A DNA stretch of 64,000 nucleotides from a bacterium (GTDB lineage Bacteria > Zhuqueibacterota > Zhuqueibacteria > Zhuqueibacterales > Zhuqueibacteraceae), in NCBI GenBank assembly GCA_023150945.1, contig JAKLJX010000002.1:248001-312000 (forward strand). The letters are read 5' to 3'. Position 1 is the first letter of the stretch, and each line of letters begins with the position of its first letter. The notes beneath the pieces were generated by a model that saw only the letters and a list, made by a program, of their open reading frames with translations, was not told the origin of the DNA and searched no databases. The position numbers and the translations under genes are program-made. Of the stretch, positions 19,238-28,663 are shown piece after piece.

Positions 19238-21559
19238 TCATTCCGCGGCCGGCCTTTCCGACTTCGCCAAGAGCTGAGTGAGCACGGCCACCTCCGCGGT
19301 CGGCAATTGGCACGCGTAGTTTTCGCAAACGTAGGCAGTGGCCTTGCCCGCGAGCATGGTCATGGCGGAGAACATCGGCAATCTTTCATGCAAGAACTCT
19401 TTGCCCTCGCCGCCGGCCAGCAGCAAAATCTTGTTGGGTAGAAAGCGTTCGTGCACGGCGCGCAGCAGGACTCTCGTGTCGTCCGCCTGCGGGTCGCCGG
19501 CGATGATGATTTGCACCGGTTTGTTTTGGCTGAAATCCATGGTCGCGAGCATCTGCGGCGCGGCATGCGGCATTTGCTCCAGCCGGGCTGCAAACAGCCG
19601 CTGCGTGCGTTCAGCGAGTTCCCACCAGTGCGGCTGGTCGAGCATCTGCGCCAGTCGCAGCAGATTGGCCGCCGCCACGGCGTTGCCGGAAGGCTCGGCA
19701 CCGTCATACTCCTCTTTCATGCGCAGCAGGATCGATTGATCCTCGCCGGGCGTGTCATAGAAGCCGCCGCCGTCGGCATCGCCAAACAGGCGAATTTGGG
19801 TTTCGGTCAGCTTCTCCGCGAATTGCAGCCAGGCGATCTCGAAACCGGCTTCATACAAATCCAGCAAGCCCTGCACCAAAAAGGCATAGTCATCGAGCTG
19901 GCCCGGATGTTTGGATTCGCCGTCGCGATAGCGCCGTTTAAGCGCAGCGCCGGCGGGATCATAATTCTTGGCGAGCACGAACGCCGCCGCGCGCCCGGCC
20001 GCTTCGAGATACATGCGCTCTTCCAGAACTTGATAGGCGCGGGCAAACGCGGAAATCATCAAGCCGTTCCACGCCGTGATGATCTTGTCGTCAAGATGTG
20101 GCCGCGGCCGGTGCTGGCGCGCTTCGGACAACTGCGCCCGGCAGCGGTCGCTGGCTTTGAGAATCTCCTCCTCCGGCCGGGCAAAATGAACCGCGGCCTC
20201 TGCCGGCGTGCGGGCGGCATAGAGCACGTTGCGGTCGCCAAACTCGCCGTGAGGATCGCTGAGGGTGTTGCCGCTGTCGCTCACGCCGTAGAGAAAATTG
20301 AGAATCTCCGCATCCCGGTCGCCGAGCAGATCCACGATTTCCTGCTTGCGCCATAGATAGAACGCGCCCTCCTCCTTTTCTTCGGGATGCGCGGGATTCG
20401 GCGCGCTGTCGGCATCTTCCGCGGAATAAAAGCCGCCGTCGGGATGGGTCATGTCGCGCAGCACATAGTCGAGCACTTCGCGGGCAACCTGCGCGTAGAA
20501 CGGCGCGCGCGTGAGCTGATAGGCCTCCAAGTAGGCGCACGCCAGTTGCGCTTGATCATACAGCATCTTTTCAAAATGCGGCACGCGCCAATGCGCATCC
20601 ACCGCGTAGCGGTGAAATCCGCCACCGAGATGATCATACATGCCGCCTGCCCACATGCAGCGCAGCGTGTGCAGCGTCATGTCGAGCGCGCTTTTTTCCT
20701 GCGTGCGGCTATGATAACGCAGGAGGAAATTGAACACCGCCGGCCGTGGAAACTTGGGCGCGCTGCCGAAACCACCCAGGCGCTCATCATAGCTGCGATC
20801 GAACTGGGCAAACGCGGCGCGTGCCAGTGATGTCCAAGCCACCGGCCCCTCCGCCCTCTGAGCGGCCCCTTGCTCCTGCATGGCCTGCATGATTTGCGAG
20901 CTCGATTCCAGCACCTTTTCGCGCTGCTCCTGCCAGGCGCGGCTGAGCTGCAGCAAGAGTTGCGGAAAACCCGGCCGGCCATAGCGTGACTCCGGCGGAA
21001 AATACGTGCCGGCATAAAACGGCTTGAGGTCCGGCGTCAGCCAGGCCGAGAGCGGCCAGCCGCCGGCGCCGGTCAGGCCTTGCACCACCGCCATGTAAAC
21101 GCGATCGACATCCGGCCGCTCCTCACGATCGACTTTGATGCAGACATAATGCTCGTTCATGATGGCGGCGATGCTGTCGTTTTCAAATGACTCGCGCTCC
21201 ATCACGTGGCACCAATGACAGGTGGAATAGCCGATGGAAAGAAAGATGGGTTTGTTCTCGTGCCGCGCTTTGGCGAACGCCTCCTCGCCCCAGGGATACC
21301 AATCCACCGGGTTGAAGGCATGCTGCAAAAGATACGGGCTTTTCTCGTGAATCAGGCGGTTGGGTTTCCGACCTTGCGCCAGGTTTGCGGCGATGGCAGC
21401 AGAAAAAGCGTTCATTTTATCCTCGGCTAGCTGTTGAGCGACTGCGCGTGGCGAGGGCGGCAACACGACATGATGCAGCTTGAAATGGCTCGCGGCCAGA
21501 CCGGCGAGCGCGAGCACGGCGAAGACAAAGACGACGGCGTGTCCGTTTGAGATCTTCAC
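19238..21559 (-). CDS. DUF255 thioredoxin-domain protein (YyaL/SPATA20 family), membrane-anchored
   Basis: About 773 residues from the GTG at 21559, chosen because AAGG precedes it and the product begins with a helix ([20 protein letters not shown]); other starts up to 21637 or inside (MNAFSAAIA) are possible. The conserved DUF255 domain follows: [21 protein letters not shown], then the redox motif [16 protein letters not shown] (CxxC), then [10 protein letters not shown]. The rest is an alpha/alpha toroid related to cellobiose epimerase folds. Family members are widespread, and a thioredoxin-like or sugar-epimerase function has been suggested but not settled. The N-terminal anchor is less common and would place the protein at the membrane. 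It lies between glpK and a HAD phosphatase, with no clear functional link. Confidence 0.85.
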   Translation of the reverse strand: MKISNGHAVVFVFAVLALAGLAASHFKLHHVVLPPSPRAVAQQLAEDKMNAFSAAIAANLAQGRKPNRLIHEKSPYLLQHAFNPVDWYPWGEEAFAKARHENKPIFLSIGYSTCHWCHVMERESFENDSIAAIMNEHYVCIKVDREERPDVDRVYMAVVQGLTGAGGWPLSAWLTPDLKPFYAGTYFPPESRYGRPGFPQLLLQLSRAWQEQREKVLESSSQIMQAMQEQGAAQRAEGPVAWTSLARAAFAQFDRSYDERLGGFGSAPKFPRPAVFNFLLRYHSRTQEKSALDMTLHTLRCMWAGGMYDHLGGGFHRYAVDAHWRVPHFEKMLYDQAQLACAYLEAYQLTRAPFYAQVAREVLDYVLRDMTHPDGGFYSAEDADSAPNPAHPEEKEEGAFYLWRKQEIVDLLGDRDAEILNFLYGVSDSGNTLSDPHGEFGDRNVLYAARTPAEAAVHFARPEEEILKASDRCRAQLSEARQHRPRPHLDDKIITAWNGLMISAFARAYQVLEERMYLEAAGRAAAFVLAKNYDPAGAALKRRYRDGESKHPGQLDDYAFLVQGLLDLYEAGFEIAWLQFAEKLTETQIRLFGDADGGGFYDTPGEDQSILLRMKEEYDGAEPSGNAVAAANLLRLAQMLDQPHWWELAERTQRLFAARLEQMPHAAPQMLATMDFSQNKPVQIIIAGDPQADDTRVLLRAVHERFLPNKILLLAGGEGKEFLHERLPMFSAMTMLAGKATAYVCENYACQLPTAEVAVLTQLLAKSERPAAE

Positions 21560-21703
21560 GAGCACCTTAATGGAGTCTGTCCAGGAATGAAATAACCGCT
21601 CGGGCGCTTTGCAGCAATCTTCCCCGGCACTTGGCACCGCCTCATGCTGCGAGAATCGCGGCGGCGGAGAGACCGCCGGAGAACTCGCGCAGACCCAGGC
21701 AAT

Positions 21704-22390
21704 CTACTCGGCCAGAAAAATCTCGAGAAATTCCTCGACTTGGGAGAAATCCTGGAACAGATAATCCGGCGCGGCGGCGCGTAACTCGGCGAAGCTGTAG
21801 TCGCCGGTGGCCACCGCAATGGCGCCGGCGCCATGCGGCCGGGCGCACGCCACGTCGCGCGGCGTGTCGCCGATCACATACACGTCGTGATTGTGCGGAA
21901 CAAAGTTGTATTTCTCCTGCACCCGGCGGAGGGCATGCGGCACCAGCTTGTTGCGGTCGCTTTCATCATCGCTGAAAGCGCCGAACTCGAAGTACTTCCA
22001 CAAATCGAAGTACCGCAGCTTGATTTCCGCGGCCTGGTGCCAGTTGCCGGTGAGCAACCCGAGGTGGAACTGCGGCAGCGCGTGCAGCCGCTCGAGCAGC
22101 TCGGGAAAGCCGGGCATCAGGCGGCGCTTGGGCCGCGGCCGCTGCATGTCGGCAGCGAGATGAATGAAATAGCGCTCTTGGTAGCGTTCCAGTTCCTCTT
22201 CCCGCCAGGGCAGGCCGCATTTAAGGATGGCGTCCTGGAAAATCAGCGTGTCGGTGCGGCCCGAAACCGGAATGCCCTCGAACGCATCCGGAATGCCGTA
22301 GAGTTCTTCGAAGGCTTGGCTCATGCCGTGCAGGCCCGAGCCGCCGGAGTGGATGAGTGTGCCGTCAATATCGAACAAGAGAATCTTCAC
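21704..22390 (-). CDS. HAD-superfamily phosphatase (phosphoglycolate phosphatase-like)
   Basis: 228 residues from the GTG at 22390, which puts motif I at the very start (VKILLFDIDGTLIHSGGSG), as usual for this family. A longer frame reaching to 23107 only overlaps the divergent phosphatase gene. Motif II is LGLLTGN, the conserved Lys is in RNKLVPHAL, and motif III is VIGDTPRDVACA. A helical cap lies between motifs I and II, as in Gph-type enzymes. It should be a cytoplasmic magnesium-dependent phosphatase for a small phosphorylated metabolite; substrate unknown. It is divergent from the RsbU-like gene across a 168-base region. Confidence 0.88.
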   Translation of the reverse strand: MKILLFDIDGTLIHSGGSGLHGMSQAFEELYGIPDAFEGIPVSGRTDTLIFQDAILKCGLPWREEELERYQERYFIHLAADMQRPRPKRRLMPGFPELLERLHALPQFHLGLLTGNWHQAAEIKLRYFDLWKYFEFGAFSDDESDRNKLVPHALRRVQEKYNFVPHNHDVYVIGDTPRDVACARPHGAGAIAVATGDYSFAELRAAAPDYLFQDFSQVEEFLEIFLAE

Positions 22391-22499
22391 GTGAGGCGCA
22401 ACTCCTGTGTTGGTTGAATGAAATGCCGCCGATTGAACTGCAAACGGATGGCCGGCAATATAAGACATCGGCGGACAAATCGAAACGGCTTTTTGCTGC

Positions 22500-22528
22500 T
22501 TGCATGTGACAGCCCAAAATGATACTAT
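22500..22528 (+). promoter_or_regulatory. Weak candidate promoter of RsbU-like gene
   Basis: TTGCAT (22500-22505), 17 bases, then TACTAT (22523-22528), about 30 bases before the ATG at 22559, which also has AAAGGGA seven bases upstream. Each box has four of six consensus matches, so this is only a suggestion. Confidence 0.3.
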
Positions 22529-22558
22529 TGCAGCCGATTCCGCCAAGAAAGGGATTTC

Positions 22559-23764
22559 ATGATCGAGCCAAAAACGTTTTATCGCAAACTCGATGTCTTG
22601 CTGACGACCATTGGCCGGGAAAAATCCGGCAAGAACTTCCTGTTTACCATTCTGCGCGCCATCGAACAGAATTTCAGCGCGGATTTGCATATCAGCAATG
22701 GCCGCATTTACGAAGAAGCGGGCGACGAGTTTGTCCAAGTGCGGCGTCCCGGGCAGTCCAAAACCACACGCGGCACGGCCAGCATTGCCGCCGATTCCGA
22801 AGCGGTGAAGTTGCTGCTCAAATACGGCAGCTACATCTATGATGATCCGGCGCTCAGCATCGACAGCGAGATCAACCAGCAGCCAGAGTATGCCATTCCC
22901 GCGGCCTTTACCGTGGTGCGCAGCCCCAACGACCGCTGGATTGTGGTGTTCGAGCTCAAAGCCGGCTGGGTGCGGGAGGAGATCGAGTTTTGCATGAACG
23001 CGGTGCGCGCGGCGTTGAACTATCGCTTGTTTTCCGATGCGGTCAAAAGCGGACTGGAACAGGCGGCACACATTCAGAACAGCTTGTTGCCCCAGGCGCC
23101 GCCGCAAATCAAGGGCTATGAGATTGCCGGCCGCTCACAGCCGGCAGAACTGGTGGGCGGCGATTTGTTCGACTATTTCACGTTCAGCAATGAAATGTTC
23201 GGGGTCAGCATCGGCGACGCCAGCGGCCACGGCCTGCCGGCCGCGCTGCTGGTGCGCGACGTGGTTACCGGCTTGCGCATGGGTTTGGAAGAGCAAATGA
23301 AAATGGTGCACACGCTCAAGAAGCTCAACCGGGTGATTCATCGCAGCACTTATTCCACCCGCTTCGTCTCGCTGTTCTACGGCGAGATCGAAAGCAACGG
23401 TCACGTCATCTATGCCAATGCCGGCCATCCTTCGCCGCTGCTCGTGCGCGGCAACGCAGTGACCGAGTTGAAGCCGACCGGCATCATTCTGGGCGCGCTG
23501 CCCGAGTTGTCGATTCACCGCGCGCTCGCCAACTTCGAGCGGGGCGTGGTAATGGCGATGTACAGCGACGGCATCTTCGAACGCAGCAACGCGGCAGGCG
23601 AGGCCTACGGCCTGGAGCGGCTGCAGAATCTGATCATTGCCAACCAAGAAAAAAGTGCCGCGGAAATTCTCGAGACGGTGTTCAACACGGTGTTCGAATT
23701 TGGCGAAAGCGCGAAGTGGGAAGATGACGCCTCGCTGGTGATCATCAAGCGGCTGGCGGAGTGA
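22559..23764 (+). CDS. PP2C-type protein phosphatase, RsbU/SpoIIE family
   Basis: 401 residues. The first 165 look like a GAF-type sensory fold (LFTILRAIEQNFSADLHISNGRIYEE). A short helical linker leads to a SpoIIE/PP2C domain from about residue 175 (AAHIQNSLLPQAPPQIKGYEIAGRS). Metal-binding Asp residues are in VGGDLFDYF, IGDASGHGLPAAL, MYSDGIFE and WEDDASLVII, all intact. It should remove phosphate from Ser or Thr of a partner protein, classically an anti-sigma-factor antagonist, in response to a signal at the N-terminal domain. No kinase, antagonist or sigma factor gene is adjacent, so the partner is unknown. Confidence 0.9.
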   Translation: MIEPKTFYRKLDVLLTTIGREKSGKNFLFTILRAIEQNFSADLHISNGRIYEEAGDEFVQVRRPGQSKTTRGTASIAADSEAVKLLLKYGSYIYDDPALSIDSEINQQPEYAIPAAFTVVRSPNDRWIVVFELKAGWVREEIEFCMNAVRAALNYRLFSDAVKSGLEQAAHIQNSLLPQAPPQIKGYEIAGRSQPAELVGGDLFDYFTFSNEMFGVSIGDASGHGLPAALLVRDVVTGLRMGLEEQMKMVHTLKKLNRVIHRSTYSTRFVSLFYGEIESNGHVIYANAGHPSPLLVRGNAVTELKPTGIILGALPELSIHRALANFERGVVMAMYSDGIFERSNAAGEAYGLERLQNLIIANQEKSAAEILETVFNTVFEFGESAKWEDDASLVIIKRLAE

Positions 23765-24165
23765 AAGGCGATCGGTCGCGGCCACATTGCAATCGGCGCA
23801 AGAAGGAGCCGTGCAGCGTGACAAGCCGGGGGTGCAAGGCCGGCCTTGACGTTGTCAAGCTCATCCCGCCGAAGCAGAGAAAAGCCTCCGATCTTCGAAT
23901 GCTGCGTAGTTCGCCAAGTTGGTTTCGAGCGGGGGAGAAAGTTGCAGCCGCGGATTCATTCGCCGGCGCGGCGACGGTCATGAGGGAGGGAAAACAGAGG
24001 CCTGGGCAACAGTACTCTCATGCACTGTTGCCTTTGCTGCATCTGCAGACTTCATTCTGCCATCAAAGGTGGCTCTGGTGAGATTCTTGCCTCCGGCCGC
24101 AAGGCGCACAAGATTCTCACCGAATGGCACACGCGCAGTTGCGCAATCTTCAAGGCGGCAACCCC
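23765..24165. other. Intergenic region between convergent genes, carries a dispersed repeat
   Basis: About 400 bases between the ends of the phosphatase gene and the methylmalonyl-CoA mutase small subunit. Part of it (24074-24131) is a dispersed repeat described separately. A short inverted repeat ACAGTACT...ACTGTT-like lies near 24010-24030. No coding frame with family features is seen. Confidence 0.5.
24074..24131. repeat. Dispersed intergenic repeat, family B (diverged copy)
   Basis: Begins TCTGGTGAGATTCTTGC and ends with CAAGATTCTCACCGAATGGCA. The two ends are inverted copies of one another (GGTGAGAttCTTG / CAAGattCTCACC). The first half matches the copy at 27017 (TCTGGTGAGATACTTGC). Sited between convergent genes, it may also act as a terminator. 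Confidence 0.55.
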
Positions 24166-24567
24166 TCAATTGCGCTTGGCCGCCCAGTCGCGGATCAGGG
24201 CGATGATGTCGCGCGTGTCGGTGCCCGGGCCGAATACCCGCGTGATGCCCTGCCGCTCCAGTTCCGCGGCGTCATCCGGCGGGATGGTACCGCCGGCGAG
24301 CAGCAGCACGTCGGACATGTCGTTCTTCTTCATCAGCTCCAGCACGCGCGGGAACAGCGTCATGTGCGCGCCGGAGAGCATCGAGATGCCGATGACTTCG
24401 ACGTCTTCCTGCAGCGCCGCTTCGACGATCATCTCGGGCGTTTGATGCAGCCCGGAATAGATCACCTCGAAACCGGCATCGCGCAAGGCGCTGGCAATGA
24501 TTTTCGCGCCACGGTCATGGCCATCGAGTCCGAGCTTGCCTACCAGAACACGAATTTTGCGCTCCAT
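24166..24567 (-). CDS. Methylmalonyl-CoA mutase small subunit (B12-binding)
   Basis: 133 residues forming a complete cobalamin-binding domain. [16 protein letters not shown] (residues 10-25) contains the DxHxxG motif whose His binds cobalt. [16 protein letters not shown] and [12 protein letters not shown] complete the Rossmann-like fold, with [10 protein letters not shown] near the end. It pairs with the large subunit encoded just upstream on the same strand to convert methylmalonyl-CoA to succinyl-CoA in propionate metabolism. The separate small subunit is the arrangement known from archaea and many bacteria, in place of the fused enzyme. A GGAG lies 13 bases before the ATG, rather far. Confident. 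Confidence 0.95.
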   Translation of the reverse strand: MERKIRVLVGKLGLDGHDRGAKIIASALRDAGFEVIYSGLHQTPEMIVEAALQEDVEVIGISMLSGAHMTLFPRVLELMKKNDMSDVLLLAGGTIPPDDAAELERQGITRVFGPGTDTRDIIALIRDWAAKRN

Positions 24568-24694
24568 GAAACGGCATACTCCTTATTCAAGTTTTGTTTT
24601 CGGATTTCTCTTTGGGATGTTCTCGTCAACATTGTGCCTCCAACCTCACCTCCCGCAAGCCGCCTGGCGACCGGCATAAGGCTCCGCAAAATTC

Positions 24695-26359
<1,665 letters not shown>

Positions 26360-26538
26360 GATAGGCTCCGCTGGAATGGGTTGGTGATCGCCGAGGGCTA
26401 CTGTGCACTTGGGAAAAAGCAAGAAATGGCGGCCCGGCTCCCAAAAAAGGCGCGGCTAAAATACGCCAAACCGCAGGCAAAGTCAAGACTGCACGACCGC
26501 GCCTTCGCCTGTGACAAACAGAAATACGGCCAGAAGGC

Positions 26539-26826
26539 GCTCAAAGCCAGAACAAGATTCTGAAAGCTCTAATAGCAAAACGATTTGGGACAAGACGATT
26601 GAACTTGAATCCTGCGTGCTTCTCGTGCTGAATGATAGGAGAACCCTGGAAAATACCGGGTGAAATGCCAGTAGGCCAAAAGGCGTTCAGAATCAGAACA
26701 AAAATCCTGGAAGATTTTTGACCACAAAGCAAACGCTTGCACCGCGGAGCCGCGGAGTTTTGGAATCAAAAGAGTCCTTCTCGGCGCTCTTCGCGTCTTC
26801 ACGGTGAGCTGTTGAGGTGAATGGCA
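26539..26826 (+). repeat. Dispersed intergenic repeat, family A (copy 1 with partial 5' copy)
   Basis: The main unit, 26683-26826, contains ACCACAAAGC, then ACCGCGGAGCCGCGGAG, then AAAGAGTCCTTCTC, TCTTCGCGTC and GTTGAGGTGAATGGCAC. The same blocks occur in the same order, reverse-complemented, at 40246-40380. A partial unit, CCAGAACAAGATTCTGAAAGC at 26545-26565, matches the start of the copy at 40 kb. The two CGCGG-type arms can pair with each other. Confidence 0.7.
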
Positions 26827-26830
26827 CCGG

Positions 26831-27082
26831 CGTGTGCCTAAATATTCACAAGATCCTTACTGGATGACAGTGGTAGTGGATACCTCGTGTGAGACAACAG
26901 TGTACGAATCGGGCATATTGCTGCCCGCGGGCTTCAGGTTTCAGCTTGTCTGAAAACTGGCGTAGTCTGCTACCTGCCTTCGTGGAAGTGTTTTTTCGAA
27001 ACGTCAATCAAACGAATCTGGTGAGATACTTGCGCTGTGCCCGAGTCCTCACAGGATCCTTGCAGAATGACAGTGATGATGG
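26831..27082 (+). repeat. Dispersed intergenic repeat, family B (two direct copies)
   Basis: Copy one, 26831-26879, has GTGTGCC, TTCACAAGATCCTTAC and GGATGACAGTGGTAGTGG. Copy two, 27017-27082, has CTGTGCC, CTCACAGGATCCTTGC and GAATGACAGTGATGATGG. By eye about three quarters of positions agree over 48 bases. The GATCCTTnC...GAATGACAG core is a pattern I recall from many environmental genomes. Confidence 0.6.
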
Positions 27083-27172
27083 TTTTGCCCAAAATGGTCT
27101 TGCCTGAAATTTCTCCCAGCGCCGCCTGAAGGGTTGCCGTTTTCACTGGTTTGCAAGCTGACGTCGCGGCCG

Positions 27173-28297
27173 CTAACCGGCCAGGTTGTAGTAGACTTTC
27201 TCGGAAATCTCCGCCCAGGCGGAAATCTGCTTGCGGAACTGCTCAAAGGAAGTGTAGACCTTCTTGCTCATCGCGTCGCGCGAAGTGATTTCATCGATGA
27301 CTTCGGCTGAGAGCCGGCGAAAGGCAGCGAGCACGTCATCCGGGAATTTCTTGATCGCGACGCGCTTCTCCTGAATGATCTTCTGGAGGTAGAGGTTATT
27401 CTTCGCTTCGAATTCGCTGAGCATCCAGGCATTGGCGCGGGCGGCGGCGGTGCGAATGATGGCCTGCAAATCAGCCGGCAGGCTCTCGAACGCGGTTTTG
27501 TTCACCGCCAATTCCAGCACCGGGCCCGGTTCGTGCCAGCCGGGATAGTAGTAGTATTTCGCGATCTTGTGCAGACCAAGCAAGTAATCGTGATAAGGCC
27601 CCACCCATTCCGTGGCATCGATGACGCCGCGCTCGAGATTAGTGTAGATTTCCGAACCCGGCGTGGACAAGCCATTGCCGCCGGCTTTGTCGATCACCTT
27701 GCCACCCAAACCCGGGATACGCATCTTCAGGCCTTTGAGGTCGGCGACGGAATTGATCTCTTTATTGAACCAGCCGCCCATCTGCACGCCGGTGTTGCCC
27801 GCGGGCATGGGCAGGAGATTGAACGGCGCATAGGCCTCTTCCCAGAGCGCCAACCCGCCGCCGCACGACAGCCAGGCGTTCATTTGCTGGGCATTCATGC
27901 CGAACGGCACGGCGGAAAAGAACGGCGCCGCCGCGCATTTGCCGGTCCAATAGTAGGACACGCCATGACTCATCTCCGCGATGCCCTGCCACACCGCTTC
28001 GAATGCTTCAAACGGCGGCACCAGTTCGCCGCCGCCGTAGACTTGAATCTTGAGGCGGCCCTCCGACATTTCCGCGATCCATTGCGCAATCAAGTCCGCG
28101 CCTTCGCCCATCACGGGAAAATGCGGCGGCCAGGTCGTCACCATTCTCCATTCATAGATTTTACGCGTGTGCACCGCAGGCGCGCCGGCGGCGGTTTGTG
28201 CTTCAGGCTGCGCGCTGCAGCCTGCCAGCCAGGCGCCGCCGGCAAGCGCTGCCGAGGAGGCATTCTTGAGGAAGACTCTGCGATTGAGGGTTTTCAT
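27173..28297 (-). CDS. TRAP transporter solute-binding protein (DctP/TakP-like)
   Basis: 374 residues from the ATG at 28297, chosen because the product then begins with a twin-arginine-type signal, NRRVFLKNASSAALAGGAWLAGC, which also contains a possible lipobox (LAGC). The mature part is a DctP-type receptor: MVTTWPPHFPVMGEGADLIAQ, the helix-strand segment MRIPGLGGKVIDKAGG, and ERGVIDATEWVGPYHDYLLGLHK. It is closest in style to TakP, a 2-oxo acid receptor, so a small organic acid ligand is likely. No DctQ or DctM membrane genes lie next to it, so it must work with a permease encoded elsewhere or in another role. Confidence 0.88.
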   Translation of the reverse strand: MKTLNRRVFLKNASSAALAGGAWLAGCSAQPEAQTAAGAPAVHTRKIYEWRMVTTWPPHFPVMGEGADLIAQWIAEMSEGRLKIQVYGGGELVPPFEAFEAVWQGIAEMSHGVSYYWTGKCAAAPFFSAVPFGMNAQQMNAWLSCGGGLALWEEAYAPFNLLPMPAGNTGVQMGGWFNKEINSVADLKGLKMRIPGLGGKVIDKAGGNGLSTPGSEIYTNLERGVIDATEWVGPYHDYLLGLHKIAKYYYYPGWHEPGPVLELAVNKTAFESLPADLQAIIRTAAARANAWMLSEFEAKNNLYLQKIIQEKRVAIKKFPDDVLAAFRRLSAEVIDEITSRDAMSKKVYTSFEQFRKQISAWAEISEKVYYNLAG

Positions 28298-28663
28298 GCG
28301 AAATCCGATCGGCAAGATTACAGCGGTTTTCAATTGGGTGAGCAGGTTGGTGGTCCCCGCTCTTTGTGGGCGGCCGGCAAAGCCAATAAGCTCGCGGATG
28401 CCACAGTGCCCCGCGAGCGGGCAAGACTGCGATTCCTGCGCACGCATTTGAAGACCGCAACAAGAACTACAGACAAGACAGGAAAGCGATCAGGCCGGCG
28501 CTCTGCGGGTAGCCGGCATGCGCGCGCAGGCAGGAGAATATTCCTGGAGACAGATTGTATTTGTCCGACAATGCTTCAATCTCGGCTGAGCCGAGGTTTC
28601 CAAAACTTCGAGTGTCGTGAGAATTCTGATGGTATTGCCGGCGCTGCTATTTGTTGTCATCCT
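28298..28663. other. Intergenic region with hairpin repeat
   Basis: 366 bases between the TRAP receptor start and the sigma-54 activator stop. It holds a hairpin repeat (28577-28600) that recurs at 34445. I see no gene. Confidence 0.5.
28577..28600. repeat. 24-base hairpin repeat, copy 1
   Basis: Contains the near-palindrome CTCGGCTGAGCCGAG, flanked by CAAT and GTTTC. The whole 24 bases recur exactly at 34445-34468. Both copies lie just downstream of a - strand gene, so a terminator or mRNA-end role fits. Confidence 0.7.

Larger units (their letters stand above)
26360..27172. other. Long intergenic region filled with dispersed repeats
   Basis: About 810 bases without a gene, between the mutase large subunit start and the TRAP receptor stop. 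It contains a family A copy (26683-26826) with a partial copy before it (26539-26571), and two direct copies of family B (26831-26879 and 27017-27082). I see no protein frame that resembles anything. Confidence 0.6.

Noticed and set aside
21704-23107. Long version of the HAD gene starting at 23107
   Set aside because: The extra part is antisense to the RsbU-like phosphatase, and the HAD motif I lies right after the GTG at 22390.
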